A stretch of DNA of 64,000 bases, taken from Opisthorchis felineus. Taxonomy: Eukaryota; Platyhelminthes; Trematoda; Opisthorchiida; Opisthorchiidae. The DNA lies in NCBI GenBank assembly GCA_004794785.1, contig SJOL01008837.1:204120-268119 (forward strand). The letters are read 5' to 3'. Of this stretch, positions 48,601 through 61,431 are shown piece after piece; position 1 is the stretch's first letter, and every line of letters starts with the position of its first letter. The notes under the pieces were generated by a model. It was not told the DNA's origin, did no database searches, and saw only the letters and a program-made list of their open reading frames with translations. Both the position numbers and the translations under genes were made by a program.

Positions 48601-51154
48601 CACACAGGGACCGTACACATACAAAATATGAAGACATTATTCCCTGAATACGAGCAGTTACGGCTAGCTCCCGTTGGATCTTTTTACCATGCACCAGTCG
48701 TTGCCTGGAGCTGACAGCAGTGATTTATTCACTAGCGATGACTCTTACCTGTTTGTTCATGTTGCTTCTAACTTGACCTTATGATAATTCCTTCCATTTA
48801 TTTGCTTACTCCGCCAATGTACTTTGGATCTCCAGTTGTTTCGCTTATCCATATCCGCCACTCACCTTGCCGCAGAGGCCATCCCGTCTGACACTTGTGT
48901 GTCTGTGTGTGAATGTGCGCAGCTGACCTACTTACCCATGCACGTTAGTATCGCGTTTGACGAGCCTGCTTTGACTTGTTCCTTGTAATCGCAAGCCCAA
49001 TGCGAGTCACGAGACTATCGTCGGAAGGGACGACCGCAATCCACACTACTGAGACATAATTCCGCTCGCCGTTGTTTAGCGTGCTGACGTTGACACTTCA
49101 TTGCGCCGGTCAGTAACAGACCTGTGCACTTGTTGACGCTACGAGCGTGAACAATTGAGTACTGTTGAGGTTCCCGATACGGGACTTTGAGTGACGCGTA
49201 GAATTACAAACCCAATTCTTCCTTCTGATATTCGGGATTGTCGAACGTGCGCGTGTAGCAGCTTCCAGTTACACGACAATTCTTATCCATTATCTCGGAA
49301 GCTCTCGCTCAACCAATCATTATCTGTCTGCTGTCCTTCTTCACATTAACCCCCCGACCCTTGCACAGCGGAGACTTTCTGATTAGATTCGTTAGCAGAT
49401 CGAGAAACTTATTCATCTCCCTGTCCATCTCATCCTGTCATCGCCCGTACCAACGAGTCCGACGACTCGCCTTGCTCGCTACCTCGGTGGCTAAGTCCTC
49501 ACCTTCCCACAATCACGCAACTACTCCTGCGGTAGCCTTGCGCCCTCTGATTGGCTGGCGCTCAGTGAAAACACGAGACACAACTCGTACCACAACTGAT
49601 AGTCTCTTGCATCGGGATCTGAATGTGCTGCATACTCCCCGAGCATAATTTGTTGTGTCCTTATACTACATCGGCAACCTCAGCCAGTCCTTAGCTGCTA
49701 GGCCAGCCGACAAGAATGCACCCTTTCATAGGTTCATTAACTTGGCGTCATCCGTTTTAGACTATTTTTTCTATTGGACACCGTTTTATTTAATGCATCG
49801 CCGGAACTCAGCAGACGTTAATGCTCTCATCCTGTTTCTTTTTCATTCTTCTTTCTCCCCAAGCTTTGAACTTCGGAAGTAGCTGCTGCAAACACTGTAT
49901 AACCATCAATCATTCAATCTGGCTGGTCCTTGGTTCACACCCACGTTGTCCTCTAACTGGGTCGAAATTACAAGGGGCTCTAAATCAGCCAGGCTTTACA
50001 TGTGTCCATCCTCCCGTCTAACCCAGATTCAGCCTCCACAGGAATGCCCATCCCCTGTCCAATTGCCGCAACCTCGACGTCCATTAGGAGACCGTCCAGG
50101 AACCGAAGTATGTCAGTGCAATAATGATACGCCACTGCCATACCCAGTCTGATGGCACTCCCACAACTATTTTCCTCCTATCCTCGACCTTCACCTCTCG
50201 CTCACTGAAGCTCGTAGTTGCAGCTACGAGCGAATTTTTCACCCATCCCAACGGCCTCTTGGACAGGTTTATTCTAGCCCGCTGAACCTTTCGTTCGGAT
50301 TTAACCTACCTGGATTCTTGCTGCAATTTCGTTTTGCCTCTTTCACAAGTTCGATTTCATTCGCGTTGTTCGTTTAGCCCAATGCATTGGCCCTATCTCT
50401 TCAGCAAGACTATCCTTTACACCTGACTTCCCCACAACAGTGACACCAGTCAGTCTAATTAGTTTCAATTTAAACAATATTTTTGAGAAAAAACTTGTCA
50501 TTTGTCTTCACTTCGCATTCTTCCATTGCCATCTCCATTTTGCTTTTTGTGACCCTGGCCATTTACTCAACCGCCAAAGGTCGCTCATGGCCAGCAACGA
50601 TTTTCAGTTTTATTTCAAGTCAAACGGCTTCATCATTAGACCAGTCGTACCTCGTGCCCCATTATTCTAGTTCTTCTGGTTCCCACAGCCGAAGTGACTT
50701 TTCACGTAATAAGCGTGTCTTGTCGGTTGGGCTTCCTTCCCCGTTGTGTTGTTGCCCACCGCATTCAGGTTGTAACAGCCGGATCATGCCTCTATTGGCA
50801 TGTTCCCTACAAGTTGGAAAATAAACCTATTATTATTATCACAAATGCCCAGGATGGTCTGTTGTCTGACGCACGAAAACTCAGTTATGAGTTGGACGCT
50901 GTCAAAGCCATCACTACTTTTCCCGAGATCATTACCCTGATCTGTGCCACCAATGCATGCCAGACATGCGAGCAAAAAAATCATAAAAATATCTCTGGAA
51001 CTTGTCACAAGGACCCTACTTGCGCAATCAACGAAGAATGAAACCCAAGTGCGACAGATGTGAAATAGGGGTGACCGAAATTTATTGAACCATTCAGCTT
51101 TCTCTGAGACAGACATTCACCGCGTCCAACATGGGAAGCGTCAGAATTTCACCA
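45641..51154 (-). repeat. Right arm of the 5.5 kb inverted repeat
   Basis: This is the reverse complement of 31009-36521. Its inner end (TTTATTCCCAAATAGTGGG) is the 3' end of the LINE-type unit also seen at 23682 and 52411. Its outer end is AGAATTTCACCA at 51154. Outside both outer ends the sequences are unrelated and no target-site duplication is evident. Confidence 0.95.
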
Positions 51155-52410
51155 ATCATTAGTAGCGCTGAACCCCTGCTGGTGTCCGTCTTTTCTGCAC
51201 CCTTTCTCATCCGTTTTCGGATCAAGTTCATCTCAAATTAGCACTTCATTTGCCTGCCTGCTGGAGCACTTACAAGCAAAGAGGATCTCGGCCAGCCGAA
51301 CCAACTTCGGACTGGAGCGCCACCTCCTTCATATGCTATGCGCAGGGCCTCCCCATCGTTTGAGGGCATTCCACAAGTAATTTTGGCGGTGGGCGTGGCC
51401 CTTGGATGCCTGACAGAGAGAAAGGCTCAGGGAATATATAAAAATACCGCGAGTATCCATTGTCTACTTTGTTTGTAGAAGGTTAATCCTAGGGCGACAC
51501 ACGCGCAAGACACGAGTTTCAGGGGCTTGCCCTAGATAAGAATCAAAAGGCTCAACTAGAGGCGGTCTTAGACTAAATTTTTTGCCCGAAAAGTAAATTA
51601 AAAAATTTCGCCTTGAAAACTGGTGCAATATTGTGCTTTCCAAAAAGCTCTCACACAAATAGATATACCCATTCAAAATGAAGGTCCGGATTTTACAGAT
51701 GCTCCTGCGCAAGAACGCTGCATGAGGAAACTTCCTAGAATTTGCTTCAAAAGGACGTTTTGGGCTCCTCTGCGCTTTACTATGAGAGATCCGACGCTCT
51801 ATCCATCTGATGAGCTACGGAATGAGCGAAACTGGTCTTGGAGCTTTCAGCACATTTCCGAATGCTGTTACGGCAGGAGAAATTCCCTGAAAGCTTTCGT
51901 TTTGGTCGAATAGAAACATGTTTCTGCCTCTGAAGAAATCTATAATTTGAAGGGAAAGACCTTTATGGTCCCCACCGCAGGAATTGGATGAGAATGAGAG
52001 GTGAACCTGAAGGCCTGAAAATCTGCGGAGCGCAGGCAGGATTGGTCCCTGACTCGTTGAGTTTTGCGCGGACAAACTAAGTCCCCTTTTGCACTTGGTG
52101 CTTCTGCTGTTTTTATTTCCATACCCAAAAAATAGCTTGAATATGGCAACTGCGAATGTGATAAGACCCACAGGAGACTTAGACAAAATTCATGTGCTGC
52201 CCCGACTTGTTGGCCAAGACTTGGCTATCCACGGTTGTCCTTGGTTAGGTTGTACAGGTTCAAGGCAACCTTCTCGCCAGAGTTCATTTTCCATAAATAG
52301 ACGCTGGAGAGGAGTGGTTCTTACATGATAGATGACTTGAAGGCTTAACTGAACAGCTTGTATGAAGGAAAACTGTTGTAACGGTTTAGGTAATAACAAT
52401 AGGTAATGCT
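51155..52410. other. Right flank of the inverted repeat, no gene recognised
   Basis: Open stretches on both strands (51623-51913 and 52089-52328 plus; 51815-52399 minus) lack family signatures. On minus, near 51830-51770, GTAGCTCATCAGATGGATAG resembles a tRNA D-arm, but no T-arm follows. Confidence 0.45.
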
Positions 52411-52805
52411 AATTTTTATTCCCAACTGGTGGGTGGCATATCGTCAGACCTGAACATCATGTTACAGTCAGAATAAGAACATGACTGGCGGGGTTTTGCG
52501 TACAGGAGATTGCCCAAAAAAGGGACAGTGTCATAAACAGTGGGCACTATTCGATGTAGACGTAATCACCCCTAAACCGGCACGGGCACGGAAGCACAGT
52601 TACTACTAATTTTTTATTTTGGGGAAAATATCAAGCTAAAGCAAGATCAGATCTTTGGAATTTGAAGGTGGCAGACAAAATCAGAACGAGGGGGCAAAAC
52701 AGGAGGCATCCTGCCTGATGCATGATAAGAAAAGTGTAAATTGGTGAAAATGAGGAACCAGAACAACGGATCTGGTGAAAGAGCAGAGTTGGCGCAATCC
52801 AACCG
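52411..52805 (-). repeat. LINE-type 3' unit, copy 3 (truncated)
   Basis: It starts TTTTTATTCCCAACTGGTGGG on plus and runs through CATGACTGGCGGGGTTT, CATAAACAGTGGGCACTATT and GAGGAACCAGAACAACGG, collinear with copies 1 and 2. Homology stops near 52805, so it is a short 5'-truncated insertion. Confidence 0.75.
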
Positions 52806-55800
52806 TTCCATAAGCGGTCTGCCCCACAGTTCAAAGGTTGCGTAAAGTAACTTCCGATAGGAGTAAACATCAGCGGACTTGTTGTCGGAAATTGACTTAG
52901 TCGTATTAGATGGGAAGAGCAGGTTGCAGCAAATAATACAAAATTTTACTAGAAACGAAAATCTATTTCTCTACGGGTGCCAAGAGGCTAATGAACAATT
53001 TCTGTTGCCGGCGTCAGTAGTAGCACCGCAATGACACTTTGACGCTCCCAGAGTAACAGGTTTGATGCTTTTTCAAGGTTAAAGCCGCAGGTGATATCAC
53101 CCAGTGGTTCAAAGCGAGCCACTGCAAGTACAGTCCTTACACTTGCGTGACCAAGCACCTAAAAATAACAAGACAGCTGCAGGATAAACCGGGAACCTCA
53201 CCCATTTTGTGTGAATCCAGTACTTGAGCCTCCTGGAAAAAAACCAAGCATTCGCGGGGGAGCATTGCTGTGAAATGCGTAAATGGAAGGGCCTCAGAAA
53301 AACCATTGTCTGTCATATAAAACCACTAGCTAAGATCAGTTTGGCGTTTGCGACAAAACTACAGTAAATGATTCAATTTTGGCGCAGTCCAAGTGCCAGA
53401 TCGCAACCGATCGTCCAAACCTGGGTGACAGGCATTTAGCACGGAGGTCACTAAGATGACCACGAATTTAATTGCCCCTCCACACTTTATGGTATTTTCT
53501 CCGTTTGCATCTTTATTCTTGGCCCATGCTTCAGAAGCCGCTATCTTTTGTTAGACTTCTCTTCGTCTTTCTAGCAGGCTATTTGGTCCTGTTGTCTTAA
53601 GTAAGGTTTGAAAAATCTGAAAATGAAATGTTCCGGTTTACTCTGGACTATGCAGCAGGCTGAAAATCAAACCTACTTTCATCATCACTTTGCGCATAGT
53701 CTACACCGGTTTCGATAAAAATGTCGTCGGCAACCTACGGCAGTAGTAGATTGGTGGATTACGTTGAAGAGTTAAAATCTCTTGATGCGCAAAATGAATA
53801 GACCCTTGATGGTTGTTGCGTCGGTTGTTGGACTCTACCTGCTAGTGCTTGCAGGTCCTTACCTCATCGGCGCCTGTTGCAGTGCGTGTAAGAAAATGGC
53901 TGTATTTCGGAACTTCGATATGTATGAAAAACATTATCGTTGGTGACCTTCCGGAACTTGGACGTCATTGGTAGCTCAGGAGTCTTGGACCTTCGAAAAT
54001 TCAGATAACGGTATTTCTGGGTACTGCAAAGACTGCGAACTCACCAGCGATGTGTGCCGGACCCAAAACTCAAATTCCAATGGCTTCAGATTCAGAATGG
54101 CATCAAACGATCGGAACTGGAAAAAAGAAGTTACCAGCTAGTACAAGTAGGAGATACATTGTAAAAGCATATAACGAGAGGATTTTCATACATGAACAGT
54201 TAAATTGTAGTGTCAGGCTCCGTAGTGACTTGGTACTTTGCCATAAAAAGTTAGTTTAACCCAAAAAATTTCTAATCGTAAAGTGACCGATCTGATTGCA
54301 TTCCGAGAAGATGAATCTAGACGGAAATTTACTGACTGCATGAATGTAGGTGACAAAATAAATAGTTCAAATTGGGTGAAGTAGGTCGAGCTATTGGAGG
54401 AGATGCGCGTATCTTGGGCACGGTGAAAAAATTGCTCCAGCTTTATTCAACAAGCCAAAGCAACTCAATGGCGCGTTTTCACTTGCGGGATAATACATAA
54501 TATTTTTCTGCACAAATAAAATAAAAGAAAAAACAATTTACGTGGAACAAAGCCAAATAAGTGCTTTAACGGGGGTACCGCGCAAATACCAGCATTCTGT
54601 GCGTGCTGCAATATGCGAACGTGCCATTGTTGCACCATTTAAAAGCTGTTTTGTCGTTCATTGCAGCAGCTAAGATTGCAAGCAATATTTGGCTCCCTTG
54701 CGATGCACTCAAGGTCTCCAAAAGTTAAAATAGATAGGGCGTCGAAAGCCACTCATTTCTTAAAAGTAGCGTATTATTTTATTTGACCATGAGAATGTGT
54801 GCCAACTTATCAATGCGTTAACCGAGTTACCTTGTAATTTTGTTAGATGCCACCGATGGTTTGCTGACGGGTTTCCATATAAGGCAGTACCACAGAACAC
54901 TGCATGATCATCAGTTCAAACTTGTGAACAGAGCGGTCCAGAAGAATAGCGCGAACAAGCATACACAAGCTTCAGTTAAATATAAACCCAGATTTTATGA
55001 ACAAATTCATGCCTGCTTTTGTCAGTCTGATGAGCTAAAATATTAGGAGGTGGAACTTCCGGAACCTGAAGTTTGAGCATTACTCAGCTTATCAACCGGA
55101 GTCGCTCATATGCGCTTGTTTCGCAGTAGAGTTGACGGATAAATGCATGCGCCTCCATGTTCTTCAGAGAGCGATGCGTGCATGTACTTAATCAATTAAA
55201 CGCCAGTTTTCTTGATGCACATACTGTTACGGCTATCTGCCTTTTAAGCTTGAGTGACGCGTGCTAATTCACAAAAAAGGACCAAGAAATCCGACTTGTG
55301 GTAGCACTGTACTCAGTTTTCACTTCCACTGGTCAGGGGGAATAATAATGGGAATTGACTGTCAAGCATGGTGGGGAACGAGGGCACATATACTGCATAG
55401 AAAACTCGTCATCGCTGTCAGAGAAAAAATGAGTGAGCAAACGGCTCTGAAGTCCTTTGAAAGATTCATTCATGTTGAATAAAAAACCAGGATGTGATAA
55501 GCAGCCCGATGTTTATTCAAAGTATGCCCTTCTAATGAAATGATGCACTAATTTTGCAGATCACATTACTTTGCACCCACATCTATCATTTTTTTGCAGG
55601 CGGAAAGTGTACGAAGACAAATTGAGCTCGTTTTTCACGATGGTAACTGGTGGGTAGTCATAATTGTCGCAGCAGTTTTTCATTCATCACATGAGCGGAT
55701 ACGGTGTCTGGGAGTCTTGCAGTGACCAAAAATTTAAATCCCAGTTTAGATGAACTTTAACTTCGGTTAAAAAGCGGCTGGGGTTTTTTTCAGCTTGTCA

Positions 55801-58227
55801 GCCACAGTTTGCGTTGGAAGTCAAAGAGTGCCTTCCATCATTTAAACATTTGGGGTCGCAAGGAGTTACAATATTACCGCCTGACATCCGCGACAACTAA
55901 GTGGTTCACACAACCATTTTATGTGGGATACTTGTCTTCAATGTATTTCTTTGCGAGTTGTCAGACTAAGCACGTATGCTTAGTCTTTGAAGAGCAACAT
56001 GCGCCGCCATTCGCGTGGACAAAACATATTTACTAACCAGTAGACCCTAGTTAAGACATTTTGAGTCCCGTGCAGTAGTGCTGAAAAACCCTAAGTACAA
56101 CATTGGCAACAACCGGCGTGCAGCTCCGTAGCGTACTACACACCAACGACACAAGGTTCTATATGGACGTGGCTTTCATGACTAAGTTCCCAAGGTCACG
56201 GCCAGTTGTGACGCTCACACAATAGGTTCGCGCCACCCTTCATGCTTTTGAGCCTCACAGTCAGACGTCAAAATCCCACCACAACTATTTTCTTGTGTGT
56301 ACCTAACCGGAAGGGAACTGAGTACCGATTTTTTTTACGATGTGTCGCCGTTTTGCTCACCAGTTACTCGTCTTCTCATTTTATTTTCTTTGAGCTGACC
56401 CCCGAGAAACACTAAAAGTTTTCAATGATACCTAATTAGTATGCAGTTACGCCGAATTTAGACAATAGATCACTGTAACCGTGGGGCTCCGTGGTTTGTT
56501 CTTTTATCCGCTGGCCTATTCGGTTAGAAAAGCACCCTGTATTCTTCATAAAAGCATTTAACAGTCAACTTGGAGGCTTGTTTTTTGCGATATAAACAGT
56601 TTGACGGAAAACGCGCGACAGTAACGAAGCCTTCTGATCTTGAAATCACTGGGGAGGAATCCCCGTTAAACTTACCTATTCTGATGTTTACTCTCCTTGA
56701 CACCGACTTCACTAACACCCTCTGCAAAAGCTCCGGCACATCAGTCAGGGGGCATATGGTGCTGGGGTTTAAGTTCGTTATCCCTAGCGAACGCCATTTT
56801 TGCCAGACTTATGGGTTTGCTCCCTCTAATGTACCGCAAGCATCGCTTTTCCTACTTGCTTGGGTCCGCTTCTGGTACTCGCCAAAACGAGATCGTGCTC
56901 CCAAAGCGTTACTGACACTGCCGAACTGAACAAAGGCTGTTGTATCGGGTGAGATGAAACCAGGGCTGTTAAACCGCCATGACCATCCAATAATTGCGCT
57001 TTGTACGGTAAGCTGGTTTCCAATGCAAGCGGATGCGCATTAGGATCAAAGCTGGAGGAAAAAGTTTTCACTTTTTATTAAGGAGAGGCATTTTACTTGT
57101 GAGTTTTAATAAATAGTGAAGCTTTTTTCCGTTTTCTGGCAGGCCACTTTACGTTTCCAAATATTTCTGGATAACAGTAGCATCACAGAGACCGTCTAGT
57201 TTTATCTTGGTTCAAGTCATGTCTGACGGGGCGGACAGAACAACTGCCGGCCTCCTACACCTTCAGAGATGCCGCCCAGTATTCGCACAATGGCAGTGAT
57301 TTCTCGAAAGCTGCGACATATTCAGGGTCACCGCTTCACAATGTAGAATATCCAGGTATAATCAATTATTCTGCAAATTCTCTACATGGGTGATTTGTTT
57401 GAGTGAGCGAACCTTCAAGGTCATCAATCACCATCGACCGTGAATGCGTTGCCGAATGTAATAAGGTATCGCGAATTGCGGTAAAAGGTTAATCGCTTAA
57501 AATGGAACGAACTTGCAAATAGTTCTGCAGCTGAAATAATTCATTAAACTTTCTAGAAACTACATGGCCCCTGTGGATGAAAATATTCGGAGGTGCTACT
57601 CTTGTAAATAATTTTTGCTATTTATATCTGCCCGACTGGTCGAATACCGGAGTATGTGTTCACGTACCTCGATAATTGCTATTCCGATTTAACATCGCGG
57701 AAGCCGCATTCATTTTTGCCGGATAAATCATGCCAGGTTGGAAGAATGCAAGGCTTGCATACGCTGATGACCCATGTGAGTTTGTTGTTAAACTGCAGAG
57801 TGCTCCATTATAACTTGTAAAATATGTCAGAACGACCATGTCTTCGATCATAGCGGATGGCTGAAGGAGCCTAGCTGACGTACACGACTAGCACGCGGCT
57901 AGGGATCCACGATACCTAGTCAACTAGCCACATGGAACCTATGTCGATCATAGAGGACAGCTGAAAGAACCTGCCGCCCATCCATCTATACCGAGAAAAA
58001 GTCGAAGGTCCAAAGTATGCAGCTTGAAGAGCTTAATTGTATTGGTCGTCCTGATTATTACATACGTCCTGCCGGGAATCGTGTGACCTACTTGGTGCGC
58101 CGTGTTCGTTGAGCTATTGACGTCCTAAAATAAGAAGAAGATACAAGCTAGGTTATCGAAATATCACCGTGAGTAAGTCGAACGACAAGCAGGGAACGAT
58201 ACTTACCCCGTAGGGGGAACACTTCAG
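52806..58227. other. Low-repeat region, no gene recognised
   Basis: The longest open stretch is 56570-56929 (plus, 119 codons), overlapped by a second plus frame and a minus frame, so none can be preferred. Smaller ones lie at 54050-54259, 54840-55046, 55261-55482 and 55809-56036. None shows a known domain. Confidence 0.45.
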
Positions 58228-58469
58228 TGGTGACAAACTCGTATAAGCTTCTTTGCACAACGTCGTCTTCAACAGCTGATTCGCAGTGCGTGATTTCCCA
58301 TAACTTGTTGCCTACTCACTATAACCCTCAAGAAATACGGGACTTACATGAAATGCATGGAGTCCCAATAACAGATGATCAGTCTGGAGCTGACGGGCTA
58401 TGTATGAGTCACATGAAATCATCTTCGCCTCCTTCCTTCAGCTGGCCCTCTACAGCGTATGTCGTACTG
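58228..58469 (+). other. Unassigned exon-like open stretch
   Basis: A GGGGAACACTTCAG acceptor precedes 80 open codons (TNSYKLLCTTSSSTADSQCV near the start, HEMHGVPITDDQSGADG in the middle). A GTAAGA donor follows at 58470. A second frame is also open across the 3' half. No family is recognised. Confidence 0.22.
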
Positions 58470-59855
58470 GTAAGACATTTGCTCAAGGCTATCAGTTAGC
58501 TCCCCCTTGGAGCCAAAAATACGGACACAGAATTCCGGGACAAATCGTGCTGGGGTTCTGTTCTTCGATCAAGCTCAACATCATAAGACGCCCCATTTGC
58601 GGACCGGTTAGCAGGTGCACTTTTGCGGTTTCTGGACGGGACGGGGCCTAAGAACCCAAAATAAATTATTTATTTGTATACTCACCAATGGAACAAGCCT
58701 AAAGAGCAACACCGCACAGCGGGTGAGGTTCACCGACAGTCGAAGTGATATAATACGCGATCCGTTGCACACCAGCGGTCACTGCAAATAACAGGCCGGT
58801 CACAAAGTACACGGAAGCTTAATTCTGTGTCCCCAGGAGGCTATCTGGGTTGAGGTGCAGTGTCCTCGACCATTGGCGGTAGGCCATCAGTTGCAGACGC
58901 TGAGTCTCGACTCAGCAGGATTTCCCCTGAATACTCAACTGCTTAGCGATGACTGCGGCCCTCCTGGGATCCAGTCACTGAAGCTTATCCACTGCTCGCT
59001 TCAGCTGTTTACGCAGGCCGTCAAAAGCTGTCAGAGTTCGCTTGGGAACAAGTTTACGATGTACATCTTGTTCAGGTAGTTTTTAATCCGCTAGCCACCG
59101 TTGGTGGATTGGGAAGCAATCTAAGAAAAAATTTATGAAGATTGTTTATTTCTGCTTGGAACCGACTGATCTCTAAATACAGAGAACAAGTGGATTATGG
59201 GGAGCCACTTCGCCGGGTAGAACGGGGACGCGCATTCTCTAGCACAGATGTCAACCGTCTGGGAGCACTTAGGTGTTTGCACGATGAGCTATAAGTTGGT
59301 TACCGTAGGTTGACCTCATCTTGTTTGTTCCAATTTATAATACCGCCGTCTTGGTGGTCGCGGCCCAAGATGCCTTAAAACGAGGAAATATGCACACGCA
59401 GTCATTCGGCAGACAACGATAAGTACGTAGCCGTCGCCCTCCAGGATTTCCCGCCGGTCGTGATGATATGATGTATGCATCTACACTTCTCGCATGAGCC
59501 GCTGGGCGTGCCTGGACTCACTCCGTATGCCGTGCTCCAGTGTGTCTGAGCGGTGCACCCGGTTTTTCAGGCGGCCGTCTGCATTCTAAAGACGGTTGTT
59601 GGTCACATCACCAGAGCGGACCATCCCGGATTGTGCGTGTGCAGCCCGTTTGCGGGGGATGTACAGCCAGTGGGCCGTAAGGTAGAAGGCAAATCGCGGA
59701 TCCGTGGGGCGCACTATTTGCAGATCTTTTAGGAATCTGTGTGATTGTATTATGATAAACAAACAAAACTACTGTACGGCATTGTCCAAGCGATCCACGC
59801 GGTGGGTTATTTGCCGGCTGTTGTCACAGCGTCTGTGACCAAAAATACATGGATT
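58470..59855. other. No gene recognised
   Basis: Only short ORFs without signatures. It lies just 3' of the MULE relic, so it may include the decayed C-terminal part or terminal inverted repeat of that element, but neither can be read. Confidence 0.4.
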
Positions 59856-59859
59856 TTAT

Positions 59860-60906
59860 ATGAGCCATACGTGCTTCCTGATAGCTTTTCTAAATGAAAG
59901 TAGCACAAAATTACGTCCCATCCGAACACTACTTTTGAAGCCCGCATTTGTGCCACCAAATTGACCCTGAAAAAGCCTTCTCTTGATACTGCTTCCATAT
60001 CACTTCCCTGAATAAGCCGAACAGTTTACGCATGGGGGCGAACCGTTCACCTTCCACGAACGCATACCGGACTTCCGGTACCCATGCCATCCGTGATCAT
60101 AAAGGTATACAGCTTGTATCTACATGACGGTATAAGTTGCTTCAAAAAAATTACCAAAGCGGTTTGTCATGTGCATTCCGTCGACATCTATTACAACTGA
60201 GAGGCGTCGAAACAGTGATATCTGCTGCCATATGGAGAAGCATATGTGGCTATAATGGCCTTCCCCTGACTGCAGCTCAGGCACGCGTCAGGCCTCTCAA
60301 AGTTTTGCCAGGACCAAAGGCACATCATTTGTCATAATAAAACCCAACTATGCGGCACCTACTCAACAGAGCTGGTCGACACTTCCGGCAGGATTGGTTT
60401 ATGCCCCGAGTGGTAAGAGCCTTACCAGATTCACCGGCCGCTTTTCACATGACAGTATTCCATACTTCAGCAGTGCCGTGCACAAGCCCAAATCCTCTTC
60501 GGTTAGCCGTCTATTAACCGGAAACCGATCGCACAAAACTTAGAAACCTTATGGTTGTCTTCAAGATAATAAGAGGTGACTGCGACATAGATCCTCTCCC
60601 TCCTTAGACAAAAACGCACTAGACAGCCGGAGCTTCGCGTATTGTTTTTCATTAGAAAACACACTAAGGTTACTAGCTTCTTCGGATTCTTCGACTTTTG
60701 ATTTGTCTTGCAAACCGCCTGTTGCATTTATAGTACACCATTCGCAAAGCAAAAGTGTTGGTACTTCTATTACTAGATGAACTTGCTACTATCACGTAGT
60801 TATCCTTCATGCATTCATTTAACGCCTTCCCAAACGCGGTGACGGATGAAAAGGATTCACCACCCAATGTCTCAGCAAACGCATGTGAAGCCACTTCTGA
60901 AGTCAT
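59860..60906 (-). pseudogene. Decayed MULE (Mutator-like) DNA transposase
   Basis: Minus-strand coding fragments appear in the order expected of a MULE transposase. First comes an N-terminal zinc-binding FAR1/FLYWCH-like region (60906-60430): FGKALNECMKDNYVIVASSS, MVYYKCNRRFARQ, then in another frame TRSSGCLVRFCLRRERIYVA and LEDNHKVS, then RFPVNRRLTEEDLG. The catalytic region follows: VIDVDGMHMTNRFG (about 60195-60153, first catalytic Asp), YTFMITDGMGTG (about 60112-60075), EGERFAPMRKLFGLFREV (about 60055-60003) and VVFGWDVILCYFH (about 59930-59893). At least four frame changes and several stops make it non-functional. No terminal inverted repeats or target duplications were identified. Confidence 0.82.
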
Positions 60907-61014
60907 GGCACAGCAAGTTTAAGGTCGGATGCGCAGCCGCAAATTAGAAAGAAGAATACTCACAACAAATTCCACAAAATTGTCGTAGATTTGGGTGACG
61001 TTTGGCTTAAGCAC

Positions 61015-61077
61015 ATATGCAACAAAATGCAACATTTTGGCATAAAAGTTTTATTCCGCTGGCAAAGGTTTTGTGGC
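61015..61077. repeat. Short dispersed repeat, partner at 20538-20605
   Basis: It shares GCAACAAAATGCAACATT and GCAAAGGTTTTG with the 20.5 kb copy. It lies about 110 bases 5' of the MULE N-terminal fragment, so it could be part of that element's flank. Confidence 0.4.
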
Positions 61078-61431
61078 TAAAAGCACTGTGCGTCTAAGGT
61101 GCATCTTCAGAGATAGGAAACGCTTTGGTACTTCCTCGGCCTCAAACATCGCAACCTAAAGGAAGCACATTCGTGATTCAAAACAGTACCTGATATTTAA
61201 GGCACCGTTCAGACCCACTTTCGCGAGTCCGTTGTCAGTTGGCCGTCCCCTCCGTTAGACTATCTCTTACCGCTAAGAAATTCATCTTTGTAAGGCACGT
61301 CAGTTCGACACTCAGACCCAACACCTCCCACCGTTTAACTTAAGTCCATCGTTATCTCAATGTTCAGGGAACTGCATCAGTGAAGGCAGAAGAGCGCACC
61401 AGCTAATTAGTGCCAACAACGGTTCACTTTT

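Noticed and set aside
31009..51154. Idea that the whole 20 kb is a giant Maverick/Polinton-type element with long terminal repeats
   Set aside because: The spacer shows no integrase, polymerase B, packaging ATPase or protease; its only recognisable coding content is a dead LINE. No target-site duplication is seen at the outer ends.
51765..51835. tRNA-like D-arm on minus (GTAGCTCATCAGATGGATAG)
   Set aside because: The anticodon stem does not pair and no T-arm or B box follows, so a tRNA gene is not supported.
56570..57071. Overlapping open frames on both strands (119, 72 and 81 codons)
   Set aside because: Three mutually overlapping frames with no family signature and no decisive splice sites; none can be preferred.
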